Assembly (NCBI GenBank): GCA_024274785.1
Contig: JAJSAM010000030.1
Span: 62,001-126,000 of the forward strand
Source of the DNA: Planctomycetota bacterium
Lineage (GTDB): Bacteria > Planctomycetota > JAJSAM01
DNA: 64,000 nucleotides
Reading direction: 5' to 3'
The stretch's first letter is position 1. Each line of letters starts with the position of its first letter. Shown here in pieces: positions 33,285-46,171 of this stretch. The notes below the pieces were generated by a model. It was not told the DNA's origin. It saw only the letters and a list, made by a program, of their open reading frames with translations, and searched no databases. Position numbers and translations under genes: made by a program.

Positions 33285-34587
33285 AGAGGCCGAGGCGCTT
33301 CATCCGTTTCCAGAGCGTCACGCGCGAAATCCCCATCCGGGCCGCCGCCTTCGTGCGGTTCCAGGCCGTGGCCTCGAGGGCGCGGAGAATGACCTCCCGC
33401 TCGCCTGCGGGTTGGTCCGGAGTGGGAGGAGGGCCTCCTTTCCGGACCTCCTCGGGGAGGTCGGCCGGGAGGATCACACCGTCCCGGGCGGTGACGAAGG
33501 CGTGCTCGATGGCATTCTCCAGTTCGCGAACGTTCCCCGGCCAGGAGTGGATGCGGAGCAGGCGGTGCGCCTCCCGCGACAGCCCCTCGATCTCGCGACC
33601 GGTCTCTTCACAAAAGCGCGTGAGGAAGTGGCTGACGAGGAGGGGGATATCCTCGCGGCGATCGCGCAACGGCGGCAGGTCGATCGGGAACACATTCACC
33701 CGGTAGAAGAGATCCTCGCGGAACCGCGCCTCCGAGATCAACGTCCGCAGGTCGCGGTGCGTGGCGGAGATGATGCGCACGTCGACCCGGCGGGTTTCGG
33801 TCTCGCCCAGGCGCTCGCACTCCTTGCCCTCGAGGACGCGGAGAACCTTCAGCTGCACCACCGGGCTCATGTCGCCGATCTCGTCGATGAAGAGCGTCCC
33901 GCCATCGGCCCGTTCGAATCGCCCGGGGCGGTCCGCCACCGCACCGGTGAAGGCTCCCCGGGCGTGCCCGAAGAGTTCACTTTCGAGCAGAGTCTCCGGC
34001 AACGCGGAGCAATTCACCTTGATGAACGGCGCGTGCGCCCGCGGCCCGGTGTAGTGGATCGCCGCGGCCACCAGTTCCTTGCCGGTGCCGGACTCGCCGC
34101 GGATGTGCAGGGTGACGTTCGAATCGGCCGCCAGCCGGATGCGCTCGTAGACCGCCTGCATTCCCGCGGAGCGACCGATCAGCTTGTGAAACCGGTCGCG
34201 GTCCCGCAGAATGCCCCGCAGGTTCTCGACCTCTTCCGTCAGCGAGAGCACGGCGGTGACGTCGGTCAGGGTCTCCACCTGGCCGACCGGTTCGCCGCCC
34301 GCGCCGAGGAGCGGGTGGGTGGTGCGCAGGATCACGCGATCTTCGCCGGCCCGGGTCCGGATACGGCAGCGGGTGCGCACGCAATCGAGAGTGCTCACCG
34401 TTGCGGCCGGCATCGGCTCGAGTTCGAGGCAGATCTCTCGTCGCAGGAACTCCGGCGTCGCTCCGACCGCCTCCTCCCGGGTCAGTCCGGTCATCTCCTC
34501 GGCGGCGCGATTCCAGAGCGAGATCCGCCCCTCGGTGTCCGTGACCATGATGCCCACCGGCATGGATTCGAGAACCGACTCGTACAT
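33283..34587 (-). CDS. Sigma-54-dependent activator with Cys-bearing PAS domain
   Basis: 434 residues: PAS sensor (about 5-115), AAA+ domain (about 137-365) and a Fis-type HTH (about 395-434, TKAAARMGISRVTLWKRMKR). Walker A is GESGTGKE (164-171). The sigma-54 contact loop is GAFTGA (211-216) and Walker B is GGTLFIDEIGDM. The PAS domain contains Cys 53, 69 and 74 in a family position where such residues can bind metal or sense redox. No receiver domain is present, so a small ligand or redox change, not phosphorylation, may control it. It is transcribed toward the efflux operon, its likeliest target. Confidence 0.88.
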   Translation of the reverse strand: MYESVLESMPVGIMVTDTEGRISLWNRAAEEMTGLTREEAVGATPEFLRREICLELEPMPAATVSTLDCVRTRCRIRTRAGEDRVILRTTHPLLGAGGEPVGQVETLTDVTAVLSLTEEVENLRGILRDRDRFHKLIGRSAGMQAVYERIRLAADSNVTLHIRGESGTGKELVAAAIHYTGPRAHAPFIKVNCSALPETLLESELFGHARGAFTGAVADRPGRFERADGGTLFIDEIGDMSPVVQLKVLRVLEGKECERLGETETRRVDVRIISATHRDLRTLISEARFREDLFYRVNVFPIDLPPLRDRREDIPLLVSHFLTRFCEETGREIEGLSREAHRLLRIHSWPGNVRELENAIEHAFVTARDGVILPADLPEEVRKGGPPPTPDQPAGEREVILRALEATAWNRTKAAARMGISRVTLWKRMKRLGL

Positions 34588-34617
34588 GCCGGGGATGATA
34601 CCCCGTATACTCCCCGG

Positions 34618-37416
34618 ATGATCCGTGGAACCTCTCTCTCGATCCTGTTGCTCCTCGTCCTCGCCCTTCCCGCCCTGGCCGGCGGTGGGCCCGAGACCAC
34701 GCTGGTGGTGGTCAACGGCAACTCACCGGTCTCCCGCCAGGTCGCCAACACCTATGGGGCGCTGCGGGACATCCCGGCCAGCCACTTCGTCTACCTCGAC
34801 TCGGTGCCCCATCTCGGCGTCATCAAGCTCGACTTCTTCCTCGAACAGATCTGGGCGCCCATCGAAGCCCACATGAAGAAGCTCGGGATCGAGGACCAGA
34901 TCGACCTCATCACCTACTCCGCCGATTTCCCCTACGCCGTCGACTTCCGGGGGGTGCTCGACACCCCGAAGCCCGGAAACACGATCGGCGGCGTCGCGTC
35001 ACTGACCGGCGTCACCTACCTGATCCGCCACGTGCTCGCCAAAGACCCGTTCTGGAACCTCCAGATCAACCGCTATTTCCGGCTCGACACGGGACGGGGC
35101 GGCGGCTCCGCCAGATCCCCGACCGCCGCCGAACAGAAACTCATCGGAAAGGCCGAGGCGGCACTCAAGCAGAAGAACTACGCCGACGCGGTCGGATACT
35201 ATGAGTTGCTCGCGCGCACCTACCAGAACGGCGGACACCTCTACAACCTGGCCTGCTGCCTGGCCCTGACGGGGAAAACACGGGAGGCGCTGAAGGCACT
35301 TTCGGAGGCCGTCACGAACGGCTTCAGCGACCAACGCCTGGCGATGCAGGACCCCGACCTCGCCTCCCTGCGCACCTTGCCGGCCTTCCGCAACATTCTC
35401 TCGCGCATCCAGCCGAAGCCGGTCACCGTCCAGCCCGGCCACGGTTTCCGCTCCTCGGTCGCCTGGACCGGCGCAAAGGCGCCCATCCCCGACGCGCCGG
35501 CCACGGCCACGAACCGGTACTACCTCGCAACCCAGCTCGGCTACACGGGCCGTTACGGGAACTCCCTGCCGGAGGTGCTCGAGTGCCTTTCCCGGGCCGC
35601 GGCGTCGGACGGCACGAAGCCGGACGGCACGGTTTACATCTGCAAGAACAGCAATGTACGTTCCACGGCGCGCGAGCCGTTCTTCCCGTTCCTTGAGAAC
35701 GGCCTGAAGAAGCTCGGCCGAAAGGTGGAGATCCTCGAGAAGGGCAAGGACGGCCAGACCGGGATCATTCCGGTGGGCAGGGAAGACGTGATCGGGGCGG
35801 TGGTGGGTTCAGCCGGTTTCAAGTGGCCTTCCGGAAAGAGTGTGATGCTAGGTGGCGCCATCTCCGAGCACCTGACCAGCTTCGGCGCCCACTTCGGCAC
35901 ACCCGGGCAGACGAAGCTCTCCGAATTCATCCGCTACGGCGCGGCGGGCGCGAGCGGAACGGTGATCGAGCCCCTCGCCCACCACCAGAAGTTCCCGAAC
36001 CCGATCATCCATATCTTCTACGCCGAGGGCTGCTCGCTCGCGGAGGCCTTCTACCAGAGCATCTGGGGGCCGTTTCAACTGCTCGTGGTCGGTGACGGGC
36101 TCACGCGGCCCTTCGCCACCTTCGAAAAGGTCAGGGTCGATGCGCCGAAAGGACCGTGGACCAGGACCGTCGACCTCATGCCGAAAGGCCGGGGCAAGTC
36201 CTTCGAGCTGTGGGTGGACGGGCGGCGGGTGCAGACCGGGGCCAGGTTCGCCCTGGACACCACGAAGCTCGAGGACGGGTACCACGACGTACGCGTGATC
36301 TCGATCTCCGATGACGACATCGAGACCAGGTCGAGCACCCGGCTCGACGCGGTGGTCGACAACCGGGCCCGGCAGGTGTCCCTCTCCGCTTCGGACGAGA
36401 CGATCGAGTACGGGGAGATGATCCTGTTCAAGGCGCGAGCCGTGAAGGAGATCCAGGCCCTGCACCACGGACGCGTGGTGGCCCGGTCGCAAGAGTCACC
36501 GCTCCTCATTCCGAGCGCCTCGATCGGTCCGGGGAAGGTGGTGATCACCCCGCGGGTCATCTTCGCCGACGGCAGCGCCTACCGCTTCGAGCCGCGCACC
36601 TTCAACATCGTCCTGCCCGCTCCCGTGCAGTCGAAGACGGCGAAACGGCCAACGAAGCCCGGTCTCCGGGGACGGGCGAAGACGGCTGCGGGAGAAGTGG
36701 TCATCGCGGTCACGAACCTCGGCGACAAGGCCGCCGGGAAGGTGCTTCGCGATCAGCTCAAGGCTTTGAAGACGGCGGAGTGGTTCGAGCTGGCCGGCGA
36801 GTTCGAGGTCACGAAGGAAGGCTTCCAGCAACTGCTCTTCACCGGAACCGGCAAGCTCACGCTCGAGGTGGCGGGGAAGGTGCTCTGCGAGGAGCTCCCC
36901 CTCGACCGGCTCCGCGCGTTCGCCTTTCGCCAGACGGTCGGCTGGCATCCCATCCGCATCCGGGTTTCCGAAGCCGGCGCGCCGAACCTCACCATGTTCC
37001 AATCCGGGGAGACGGTCTGCGCTCCGCCGCGCCTGCGCCACGCGAGTCACATGGCGCTCAAGGCGCCTCCGGCACCGGCGGGGACCGAGCCGAAGAAACC
37101 GATTCCGGTTCCCGGAGAGGGGCTCGAACTCACCGGAAGAAGAACCGTCCGCAACATCTCGGCGATCGTGCTGACGCCCCCCGCCAAAGCGGAGAAGTTC
37201 CCGATGGACTGGATCGTCGAGGTCTCGTCCGGCCGCCGCAAGTGGAAGCCGGTGAAGAACGTGACGGTCCTCGTCGGCCCGGGTCCGAAGGCGGCGCCGC
37301 TGTGGATCGAGCTGTCGTTCAAGCCGATGAGGGCGAAGACGCTCCGGGTGCGCCCGAAGGACGGAAAGTCCACCAGCCTCTCGAAGATCGAGGTGCTGGG
37401 GAAGCCGCTCAGGTGA
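34618..37416 (+). CDS. TIGR03790-family secreted protein with TPR insert
   Basis: 932-residue exported protein. Signal peptide MIRGTSLSILLLLVLALPALA, then the TIGR03790 start (LVVVNGNSPVSRQVANTYGALRDIPASHFVYLDS, bases 34705-34806). A TPR-like helical stretch (about residues 165-265) interrupts the family domain, which resumes with SNVRSTAREPFF, a GAISEHLTSFGAHFG block and an IEPLAHHQKFPNP block. The C-terminal ~330 residues are beta-rich with an Ig-like look. TIGR03790 proteins occur in Planctomycetota, Myxococcota and relatives and have no established function. Start chosen for the signal peptide; the upstream open frame from 33109 is antisense to the activator gene. Convergent overlap of 8 bases with the histidine kinase. 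Confidence 0.8.
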   Translation: MIRGTSLSILLLLVLALPALAGGGPETTLVVVNGNSPVSRQVANTYGALRDIPASHFVYLDSVPHLGVIKLDFFLEQIWAPIEAHMKKLGIEDQIDLITYSADFPYAVDFRGVLDTPKPGNTIGGVASLTGVTYLIRHVLAKDPFWNLQINRYFRLDTGRGGGSARSPTAAEQKLIGKAEAALKQKNYADAVGYYELLARTYQNGGHLYNLACCLALTGKTREALKALSEAVTNGFSDQRLAMQDPDLASLRTLPAFRNILSRIQPKPVTVQPGHGFRSSVAWTGAKAPIPDAPATATNRYYLATQLGYTGRYGNSLPEVLECLSRAAASDGTKPDGTVYICKNSNVRSTAREPFFPFLENGLKKLGRKVEILEKGKDGQTGIIPVGREDVIGAVVGSAGFKWPSGKSVMLGGAISEHLTSFGAHFGTPGQTKLSEFIRYGAAGASGTVIEPLAHHQKFPNPIIHIFYAEGCSLAEAFYQSIWGPFQLLVVGDGLTRPFATFEKVRVDAPKGPWTRTVDLMPKGRGKSFELWVDGRRVQTGARFALDTTKLEDGYHDVRVISISDDDIETRSSTRLDAVVDNRARQVSLSASDETIEYGEMILFKARAVKEIQALHHGRVVARSQESPLLIPSASIGPGKVVITPRVIFADGSAYRFEPRTFNIVLPAPVQSKTAKRPTKPGLRGRAKTAAGEVVIAVTNLGDKAAGKVLRDQLKALKTAEWFELAGEFEVTKEGFQQLLFTGTGKLTLEVAGKVLCEELPLDRLRAFAFRQTVGWHPIRIRVSEAGAPNLTMFQSGETVCAPPRLRHASHMALKAPPAPAGTEPKKPIPVPGEGLELTGRRTVRNISAIVLTPPAKAEKFPMDWIVEVSSGRRKWKPVKNVTVLVGPGPKAAPLWIELSFKPMRAKTLRVRPKDGKSTSLSKIEVLGKPLR

Positions 37417-39112
37417 CGTGGACGAGCATGGCGCGCGCGGCCTGATCGAGGATCTCATCCGGCGACATCGGCTTGCCGAGGAAGAGCTCCTCTCCGTTTT
37501 CGGCGATGCGATCTCCGGACATCATCACGATCCGCCCGGCCATCGAAGGCCGGCTCGCGATCATCCGCTCGCGGCAGGTGCAGCCCGGCAGGTCCGGCAT
37601 CTTCATGTCGAGGAAGACCAGGTCCGGTACCCGTTCCTCGAACAGATCGAGTCCCTGGCGTCCATTCGCACCGATGCGCACGCAGTGCCCTTCGGACTCG
37701 AGGACCAGGGCGAGGTATTCGCGGACGCCCTTCTCATCGTCGATGACCAGGATGTCCAGGCCGACCGGCCGGGGAGGCACGGCCGCCTCGCGCTCGGCGA
37801 TCAGCTCCTCCTCGGGAACGGGAAGCCGCAGGACAAACCCGGCCCCGCACTTCTCGCCATGCGTCAACAGGAGCTCGCCACCATGATCCTCGAGGATCTT
37901 CCTGGAGATCGCCAGACCGAGTCCGGTACCCCGGCCGGAGGGCTTGGTGGTGAAGAATTGCTCGAACACGCGGTCGGCGATCTCGGTCGGCACGCCGGGA
38001 CCATCATCGATGACCTCGATCAGGAAGGTCTCTCCGATGCGACCGGTGCGCACGGTGATGGAGCTGCCGACTCCCGACTCCCGGATGGCGTCCTGGGCAT
38101 TCTTGACGAGGTTCAGCATGACCTGGCGCAGGAGGTTCGGATCCACCATCGCCCGGGGGAGATCGGTCATCTCGAGGGTAAGCGCGATGTCGTTCACCGC
38201 GAGCTGGTGATCGAGGAACTCGCAGACCTGCTCCACCAGGGCGTTCAGGTCCGTGGGGACCCGCTCAGGCTTGCGCTGGCGGACGAAACCGAGCAGCGTA
38301 CGGATGGTCTGGGCCATGCGCGACGCCTCTTTGCCGGCCTTGCCGAGGGTGTCCTCGAGGGTTCTCGACAGCCGTTCCTCCCCGGCCAGTTGCAGGTAGC
38401 CGATGACGCCGGTGAGGGGGTTGTTCAGCTCGTGAGCCACGCCGGCCACGCATTCACCGAGGATCCGAAGCCGCTCACCGTCCACCTCACGCTTCTCGCG
38501 CAAGAGCCGCTCGGAAATGTCGCGCAGCACGAGGAGAGTCCCTTCCTGACCCTGCCCGAGGTCGGTCAGGAGCCGCGCGGACACCTCCACCGGCGTGGCG
38601 CCCCTCCCCGCCGGCAGCACCTCGCTCGAGAGATCGTGCACGACGCCGCCACGTTCCTCGACGCGCCTGACAATCGTCTCGAACTCGGTCACCCCACCGG
38701 AAAAGATCAGCCCGGCGGATCGACCCACGAGTTCTTCGCGGTCAATCCGGAGCAGTTCCCCGACAGCCGGGCTCGCGTAGATCACCTCCCCCCCCCCGTC
38801 CACGATGATCACGACGCCGGGGAAGGACTCGATCAGCTTCTCGAGGAAGTCGCGAGAGGATTTGAGCTCCCTCGACCGGGTTCGGAGCTCCTTTTTCAGG
38901 CTCTCCTTGATCCGGCCGGCAATCCACGCGCCGGTGGACCCGGCGAGGACCCCGATCCCTCCCCCGCCGAGGACGAAGGCCAGGGAAACCGGTTCGCCGG
39001 CGGCGGTACGCACGAGAGCCCCGAGCCCCAGAGTGCAAAGGGGAACGACCCACACGAGGTGCAGAGGGGAAGCCGGATATAGGTTTCTTCGGGCGGACAC
39101 CGTTTCCACCAT
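37409..39112 (-). CDS. Hybrid sensor histidine kinase with C-terminal receiver
   Basis: 567 residues. Two N-terminal helices (about 17-65) are followed by a PAS domain (about 85-205), HisKA with H227 in VAHELNNPL, HATPase_c with N-box LVKNAQDAI and G-boxes DDGPG and GRGTGLGL, and a receiver domain (about 452-567) with phospho-acceptor D502 in FLDMKMP. No HTH, so output passes through phosphotransfer to another protein. The start ATG 39112 is set by the membrane segment; the open frame to 40018 is antisense to the CoA-transferase gene. No cognate regulator adjoins it. Confidence 0.88.
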   Translation of the reverse strand: MVETVSARRNLYPASPLHLVWVVPLCTLGLGALVRTAAGEPVSLAFVLGGGGIGVLAGSTGAWIAGRIKESLKKELRTRSRELKSSRDFLEKLIESFPGVVIIVDGGGEVIYASPAVGELLRIDREELVGRSAGLIFSGGVTEFETIVRRVEERGGVVHDLSSEVLPAGRGATPVEVSARLLTDLGQGQEGTLLVLRDISERLLREKREVDGERLRILGECVAGVAHELNNPLTGVIGYLQLAGEERLSRTLEDTLGKAGKEASRMAQTIRTLLGFVRQRKPERVPTDLNALVEQVCEFLDHQLAVNDIALTLEMTDLPRAMVDPNLLRQVMLNLVKNAQDAIRESGVGSSITVRTGRIGETFLIEVIDDGPGVPTEIADRVFEQFFTTKPSGRGTGLGLAISRKILEDHGGELLLTHGEKCGAGFVLRLPVPEEELIAEREAAVPPRPVGLDILVIDDEKGVREYLALVLESEGHCVRIGANGRQGLDLFEERVPDLVFLDMKMPDLPGCTCRERMIASRPSMAGRIVMMSGDRIAENGEELFLGKPMSPDEILDQAARAMLVHVT

Positions 39113-39304
39113 CGACCTGTGGGCGAGTAGTCTTGAGTGAAGAACGTGGTGCCGGCGGCGGAGGATGGCATGCCCGCTTTTCTCGTCGGTGTGCGCATCG
39201 CGATTCTGCGACGATGGAAGCCATGAGAGTGTGTGTTGCGTTTTTTCGGGTTTCCGCCGCGGCCGCCCCTCGGATCGGGCGCAATGGTGAGAAATGCGGC
39301 CAGC

Positions 39305-41164
39305 ATGAGTGATCGCTGGAGATCGAACTTCGATGCACGAAGGCTGGATGCCGGGGCGGCCATCGCCTCTGTCCGGCCCGGACACCGCGTCTTCGTGGGG
39401 ACCGCCGCGGGCGAACCGGCGCACCTGGTCGCCGCCCTGGCGGATCACGCGCCCGAACTCGCGGACGTCGAACTCGTCCAATTCCACACGCTTTCGCAGG
39501 CGCCGTATCTCGGCCGGGAGTTCGAGGACCGGATCCGCGCCAACTCGCTCTTCGTCGGGGAGTCGATCAGGGCGGCGGTCACCGCGGGGCAGGTCGATTA
39601 CACTCCGCTCTTCCTGTCGATGATTCCGGAGGCCTTCCGGACGAGGCGGATTCCCATCGACGTGGCGCTGATCATGGTCAGCCCGCCGGACGAACACGGC
39701 TACCTCTCCCTCGGGCCGGCGGTGGACATCACCCGTGCGGCGACGGAAGCGGCGCGGGTGGTGATCGCCCAGGTCAACTCCCGGATGCCGCGGACCTTCG
39801 GCGGCGGCCTGCTGCACGTCACCGAGATCGACTCGTTCGTGCTCCACGACGAGGACCTCGCCACCAATGCCCCCGTCCCCCCGGACCGCGTGCACGAGGA
39901 GATCGCGGCGTACATCGGCCGCCTGGTGCGGGACGGCGCGACGGTCCAGGTGGGCGCGGGCCGCATTCCGAACGCGGTGATGCCGTATCTCGCCGACAAG
40001 CGCGACCTCGGCGTCCACACCGAGCTATTCTCCGACGGCTTGATGGAACTGGTGAAGAGCGGTGCGATCACCGGCCGGAAGAAGACGTTTCATCCGGGCC
40101 GCATCGTGACCTCGATGGCCTTCGGTTCCGCGGAGCTCTACGCGTACCTCGACCGCAACCCGGCCATCGAATTCCACGGATCGGATTACGTGAACTCCCC
40201 GGTCCACATCGCCATGAACGACCGCATGGTGGCGATCAACTCCGGGCTCCAGGTCGATATCACCGGACAGGTCTGCGCCGACTCCCTCGGCTATCGCTCT
40301 TTCTCCGGCATGGGCGGTCACGCCGACTTCACCCGGGGCGCGGCGCTCAGCAAGGGTGGAAAACCCATCATCGCCCTGCCGTCCACGGCCGACACCCCGG
40401 AGGGAACGGTTTCGCGGATCGTCATCGCTCTTCACGAGGGAGCCGGAGTGGTCACCACGCGCGGCGACGTCCATTACGTGGTCACCGAGCACGGCATCGC
40501 CTACCTGCACGGCAAGACCATGCGGGAGCGGGCGATGGCGCTGATCTCGATCGCGCATCCGGATTTCCGGGAAGACCTCCTCCATGCCGCGAAGGCGCGC
40601 CGCCTGGTCTTCACCGACCAGATCCTTCCGCCACCGGGCACGGTGTACCCCCGGGCGTTGGAGAAACACACCGAGTTGAAAGGCGGCGAGCGGTTGCTGC
40701 TGCGGCCCATCCGCGGAACCGACGACGACGAGATGAAAGATCTCTTCTACTCGTTCTCCGAGCAGACGAGGTATCTGCGGTTCCACGCGGTGACGAGGGA
40801 GATGCCCCACCGCCGCCGCCAGGTATTCTGCAACGTGGACTACCACTACGAGATGGCCCTCGTCGCCGTCCTGGAAGAGAACGGCCGGGAGGATCTGGTC
40901 GGGGTTGCCCGCTACCTGATGGACGAGGGCGACCGCTCGGCCGAGGTGGCCTTCATCGTTCGCGACGACTGGCAGGGCAAGGGATTGGGCAGCCGTCTCT
41001 TCGCGGAGTTGGCGGACATCGCGAAGTCGCGCGGAATCGACCGTTTCACCGCAGAGGTGCTGATGGAGAACCGGGCGATGCTCCGCGTGTTCAGAAGCAG
41101 CGGCTACCCGATGAAAACCGGCCGCGAGAGCGGAGTGATCTCGGTGGAGCTGGACCTCACGTAG
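39305..41164 (+). CDS. Acetyl-CoA hydrolase/transferase fused to GNAT acetyltransferase
   Basis: 619-residue two-domain protein. Residues about 1-430 are an acetyl-CoA hydrolase/CoA-transferase (4-hydroxybutyrate CoA-transferase-like) fold with VGTAAGEPAHLV, VQVGAGRIPNAV, the FHGSDYVNSP segment, and the C-terminal signature GMGGHADFTRGA plus TTRGDVHYVVTEHGIAYLHG. The catalytic Glu is probably within the transferase core (family Glu in a G-x-G-E-like block is not obvious). Residues about 450-619 are a GNAT N-acetyltransferase with an acetyl-CoA loop in DDWQGKGLGSRLF. Such fusions are known and may acylate proteins in response to acyl-CoA. ATG 39305 is chosen; ATG 39284 is equally possible. Confidence 0.85.
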   Translation: MSDRWRSNFDARRLDAGAAIASVRPGHRVFVGTAAGEPAHLVAALADHAPELADVELVQFHTLSQAPYLGREFEDRIRANSLFVGESIRAAVTAGQVDYTPLFLSMIPEAFRTRRIPIDVALIMVSPPDEHGYLSLGPAVDITRAATEAARVVIAQVNSRMPRTFGGGLLHVTEIDSFVLHDEDLATNAPVPPDRVHEEIAAYIGRLVRDGATVQVGAGRIPNAVMPYLADKRDLGVHTELFSDGLMELVKSGAITGRKKTFHPGRIVTSMAFGSAELYAYLDRNPAIEFHGSDYVNSPVHIAMNDRMVAINSGLQVDITGQVCADSLGYRSFSGMGGHADFTRGAALSKGGKPIIALPSTADTPEGTVSRIVIALHEGAGVVTTRGDVHYVVTEHGIAYLHGKTMRERAMALISIAHPDFREDLLHAAKARRLVFTDQILPPPGTVYPRALEKHTELKGGERLLLRPIRGTDDDEMKDLFYSFSEQTRYLRFHAVTREMPHRRRQVFCNVDYHYEMALVAVLEENGREDLVGVARYLMDEGDRSAEVAFIVRDDWQGKGLGSRLFAELADIAKSRGIDRFTAEVLMENRAMLRVFRSSGYPMKTGRESGVISVELDLT

Positions 41165-41170
41165 AGTGTC

Positions 41171-41195
41171 GGGTTCCGTCCCCGGGGCGGAACCC
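41171..41195. terminator. Bidirectional stem-loop between convergent genes
   Basis: GGGTTCCG/CGGAACCC 8-bp stem closing a self-complementary CCCCGGGG loop, placed 7 bases after the CoA-transferase/GNAT stop and 18 bases before the end of the cyclase-like gene. No T-tract. It likely terminates both transcripts. Confidence 0.6.
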
Positions 41196-41212
41196 GGGCC
41201 GACCGGAGGCAT

Positions 41213-42703
41213 CTAACGCAACAGGCCGGCCGGGCGGTTCCCCAGGTACCACGAGATCCACCGGTCCACTGCCGCCTGCCGTGCCGGCTCACCGGCCCGG
41301 GGGTCGAAGCCCTTCGATCGGCCGGTGATCTCCCTGAGGATCAGGATCGCTCTCGCGCGGAGTTCCAGTTCATCCGCGGTCAGCCTCGTCAGGAGAAGCG
41401 GGACCACCCTCGGACCGAGGTGGCGAAACTCCCCGGCACGCTTCGTCAGGGCGTCGCCTTCGAGCCGGACCATTTCCACGAACGCCGCCTTGAACAGGTT
41501 CCGGAGACCCTCATCCCCGAGTTCCCCGGCCCCGGTGAGATCGACCAGAGGCTCTTCCGTAGCCACCGCCATCGACCGCGCGGTGGCCCGCGCGAGGAAC
41601 AGCAGCGCGAAAGCCTGCGTCACCGGATCGGCCTGGCGCCCCCCTCTCATCGCGGACGGAACACGCCAGGAGCCATCCGGGCTCTGGGCATCCACCAGGT
41701 ACTTCGCCCCTTCCGCGTACCAGCGGTGGCCCGCCATGTAGACCACGCCCGCCAGCACACCGGCCCGCTCCAGCCCGTAGAGGTAGTAGTAGTGCCAGCC
41801 GGCGTTCCCCCGAGGGTTGTCCCGAACCGAGAAGTTCTTCCCGAGCCAGGCGATGCCGTCCCACATCGCCTTCTCTCCCGCGGCGATCAGGGAACGCCAC
41901 CGGCGGTCCTGAAGCTCGGAGAGGCAGATCGCCACCGCGGCCGTGCCGGCAGCGGTCATCGATCCGGTCACTCCCTGCGGCTCGATGTAGCCCCAGCCCC
42001 GGGCGTAATCGTAGCCCGCCACCGTCCTGCGATTCGCGGAGTAGACCCCGTCGCCGCCCTCCTCCCGGGAGCGGCGCACCTTCGCCCCTCGGCGTTCCTG
42101 CCTGGAAATGAAGTGCGTGAGAACTTTCGCGAACACCTCCTCCGGCACCGGCACACCGGATCTCCGCGCCTCCTTCAGCGCGAGCAACGCGTACTGGGTG
42201 TTCGAATTGTCGAAACCATCCCGGGGGCCGGGATACCGCCACGCTCCGCCCGCGGTCCGGCTCTTCAACAAGAACGTAACGAGCGATGCCAGCCAGTCCC
42301 GGTCCTCCTTCGACAGCTCCCCGCGAGCCCGGCGATATTCCGCGAGCGCCATGATGGACACGGACGCGGAGTAGGTGTGACGGGACGAGCCCGAGGCCCG
42401 GTGCAGTATCCGCATGAACTCGAAAGCCCTCCGGATCACGTCGTGATCCGGGGCCATGCCCGAGTGAAGCAGGGCCAGCACGGAGAGTGCGGTGCCGCCG
42501 AGGGGTTGACCAAGTTCTGCGGCGAATGATCCATTGGGGGCCTGCGTGCCGGCCAGCCATTCGGCCCCACGATCGATGGACTCGTCGATCAGCTTCTGGA
42601 GTTTTTCATCGGCGATCTTCTGAGGAGGAGTGTCCTTACCGGTGGAGATCTCCGGGATGGTGAAGAGAAGCACGAACAGGATGATGGTGGTGGTGGGCCG
42701 CAC
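41213..42703 (-). CDS. Secreted cyclase-fold (alpha/alpha toroid) repeat protein
   Basis: 496 residues starting at GTG 42703 with a signal peptide (about 1-22). The body carries prenyltransferase/squalene-oxidase-type repeats, for example GAEWLAGTQAPNGSFA, LLKSRTAGGAWRYPG, GYDYARGWGYIEPQG and LVDAQSPDGSWRVP (QxxDGSW-like motifs), forming an alpha/alpha toroid. The DXDD acid motif of squalene cyclases is not visible, so catalysis is doubtful. The last 110 residues look like HEAT repeats. Proteins of this kind are common in Planctomycetota; their role is unknown. Confidence 0.75.
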   Translation of the reverse strand: MRPTTTIILFVLLFTIPEISTGKDTPPQKIADEKLQKLIDESIDRGAEWLAGTQAPNGSFAAELGQPLGGTALSVLALLHSGMAPDHDVIRRAFEFMRILHRASGSSRHTYSASVSIMALAEYRRARGELSKEDRDWLASLVTFLLKSRTAGGAWRYPGPRDGFDNSNTQYALLALKEARRSGVPVPEEVFAKVLTHFISRQERRGAKVRRSREEGGDGVYSANRRTVAGYDYARGWGYIEPQGVTGSMTAAGTAAVAICLSELQDRRWRSLIAAGEKAMWDGIAWLGKNFSVRDNPRGNAGWHYYYLYGLERAGVLAGVVYMAGHRWYAEGAKYLVDAQSPDGSWRVPSAMRGGRQADPVTQAFALLFLARATARSMAVATEEPLVDLTGAGELGDEGLRNLFKAAFVEMVRLEGDALTKRAGEFRHLGPRVVPLLLTRLTADELELRARAILILREITGRSKGFDPRAGEPARQAAVDRWISWYLGNRPAGLLR

Positions 42704-42883
42704 GGTCCCACTCTAATCCAGACCGTCCCCCCGTCAACGTACCTCGAGCGAAACCGGGGCGGACCGAACGAGACCGACACCGCGCGGCAAAGGGGCTCCG
42801 CTCGCTGCTCCGGACACCGCTCCGGGTGTGGTATCCTGCATGGTTTGGGGAATAGAGGGGCACCAACCGGCCGGGAGAAGCGC

Positions 42884-46042
<3,159 letters not shown>

Positions 46043-46070
46043 GTGACGAAGGTGATGGCCGAAAACCCGG

Positions 46071-46091
46071 TGCTGAAGCCGGACTTCAGCA
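46071..46091. terminator. Stem-loop between convergent genes
   Basis: Perfect 8-bp stem TGCTGAAG/CTTCAGCA with loop CCGGA, 29 bases after the tricorn stop and 81 bases from the end of the aminotransferase gene. No T-run. Probable terminator. Confidence 0.5.
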
Positions 46092-46171
46092 GGAGGCCGA
46101 ACAGAAAGGCCCCGAAACTCCCGCGGAGGAAATGAGGGGCCGCGCTACCACCCGGTGCTTTCGACACAGCT

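Noticed and set aside
33109-34617. Long plus-strand open frame upstream of the TIGR03790 signal peptide (ORF to 33109)
   Set aside because: It is antisense to the sigma-54 activator, which has complete PAS, AAA+ and HTH motifs; the extension has low-complexity Arg/Glu composition typical of shadow frames.
39113-40018. N-terminal extension of the histidine kinase to 40018
   Set aside because: It is antisense to the well-supported CoA-transferase gene and begins upstream of the membrane segments without a ribosome binding site.
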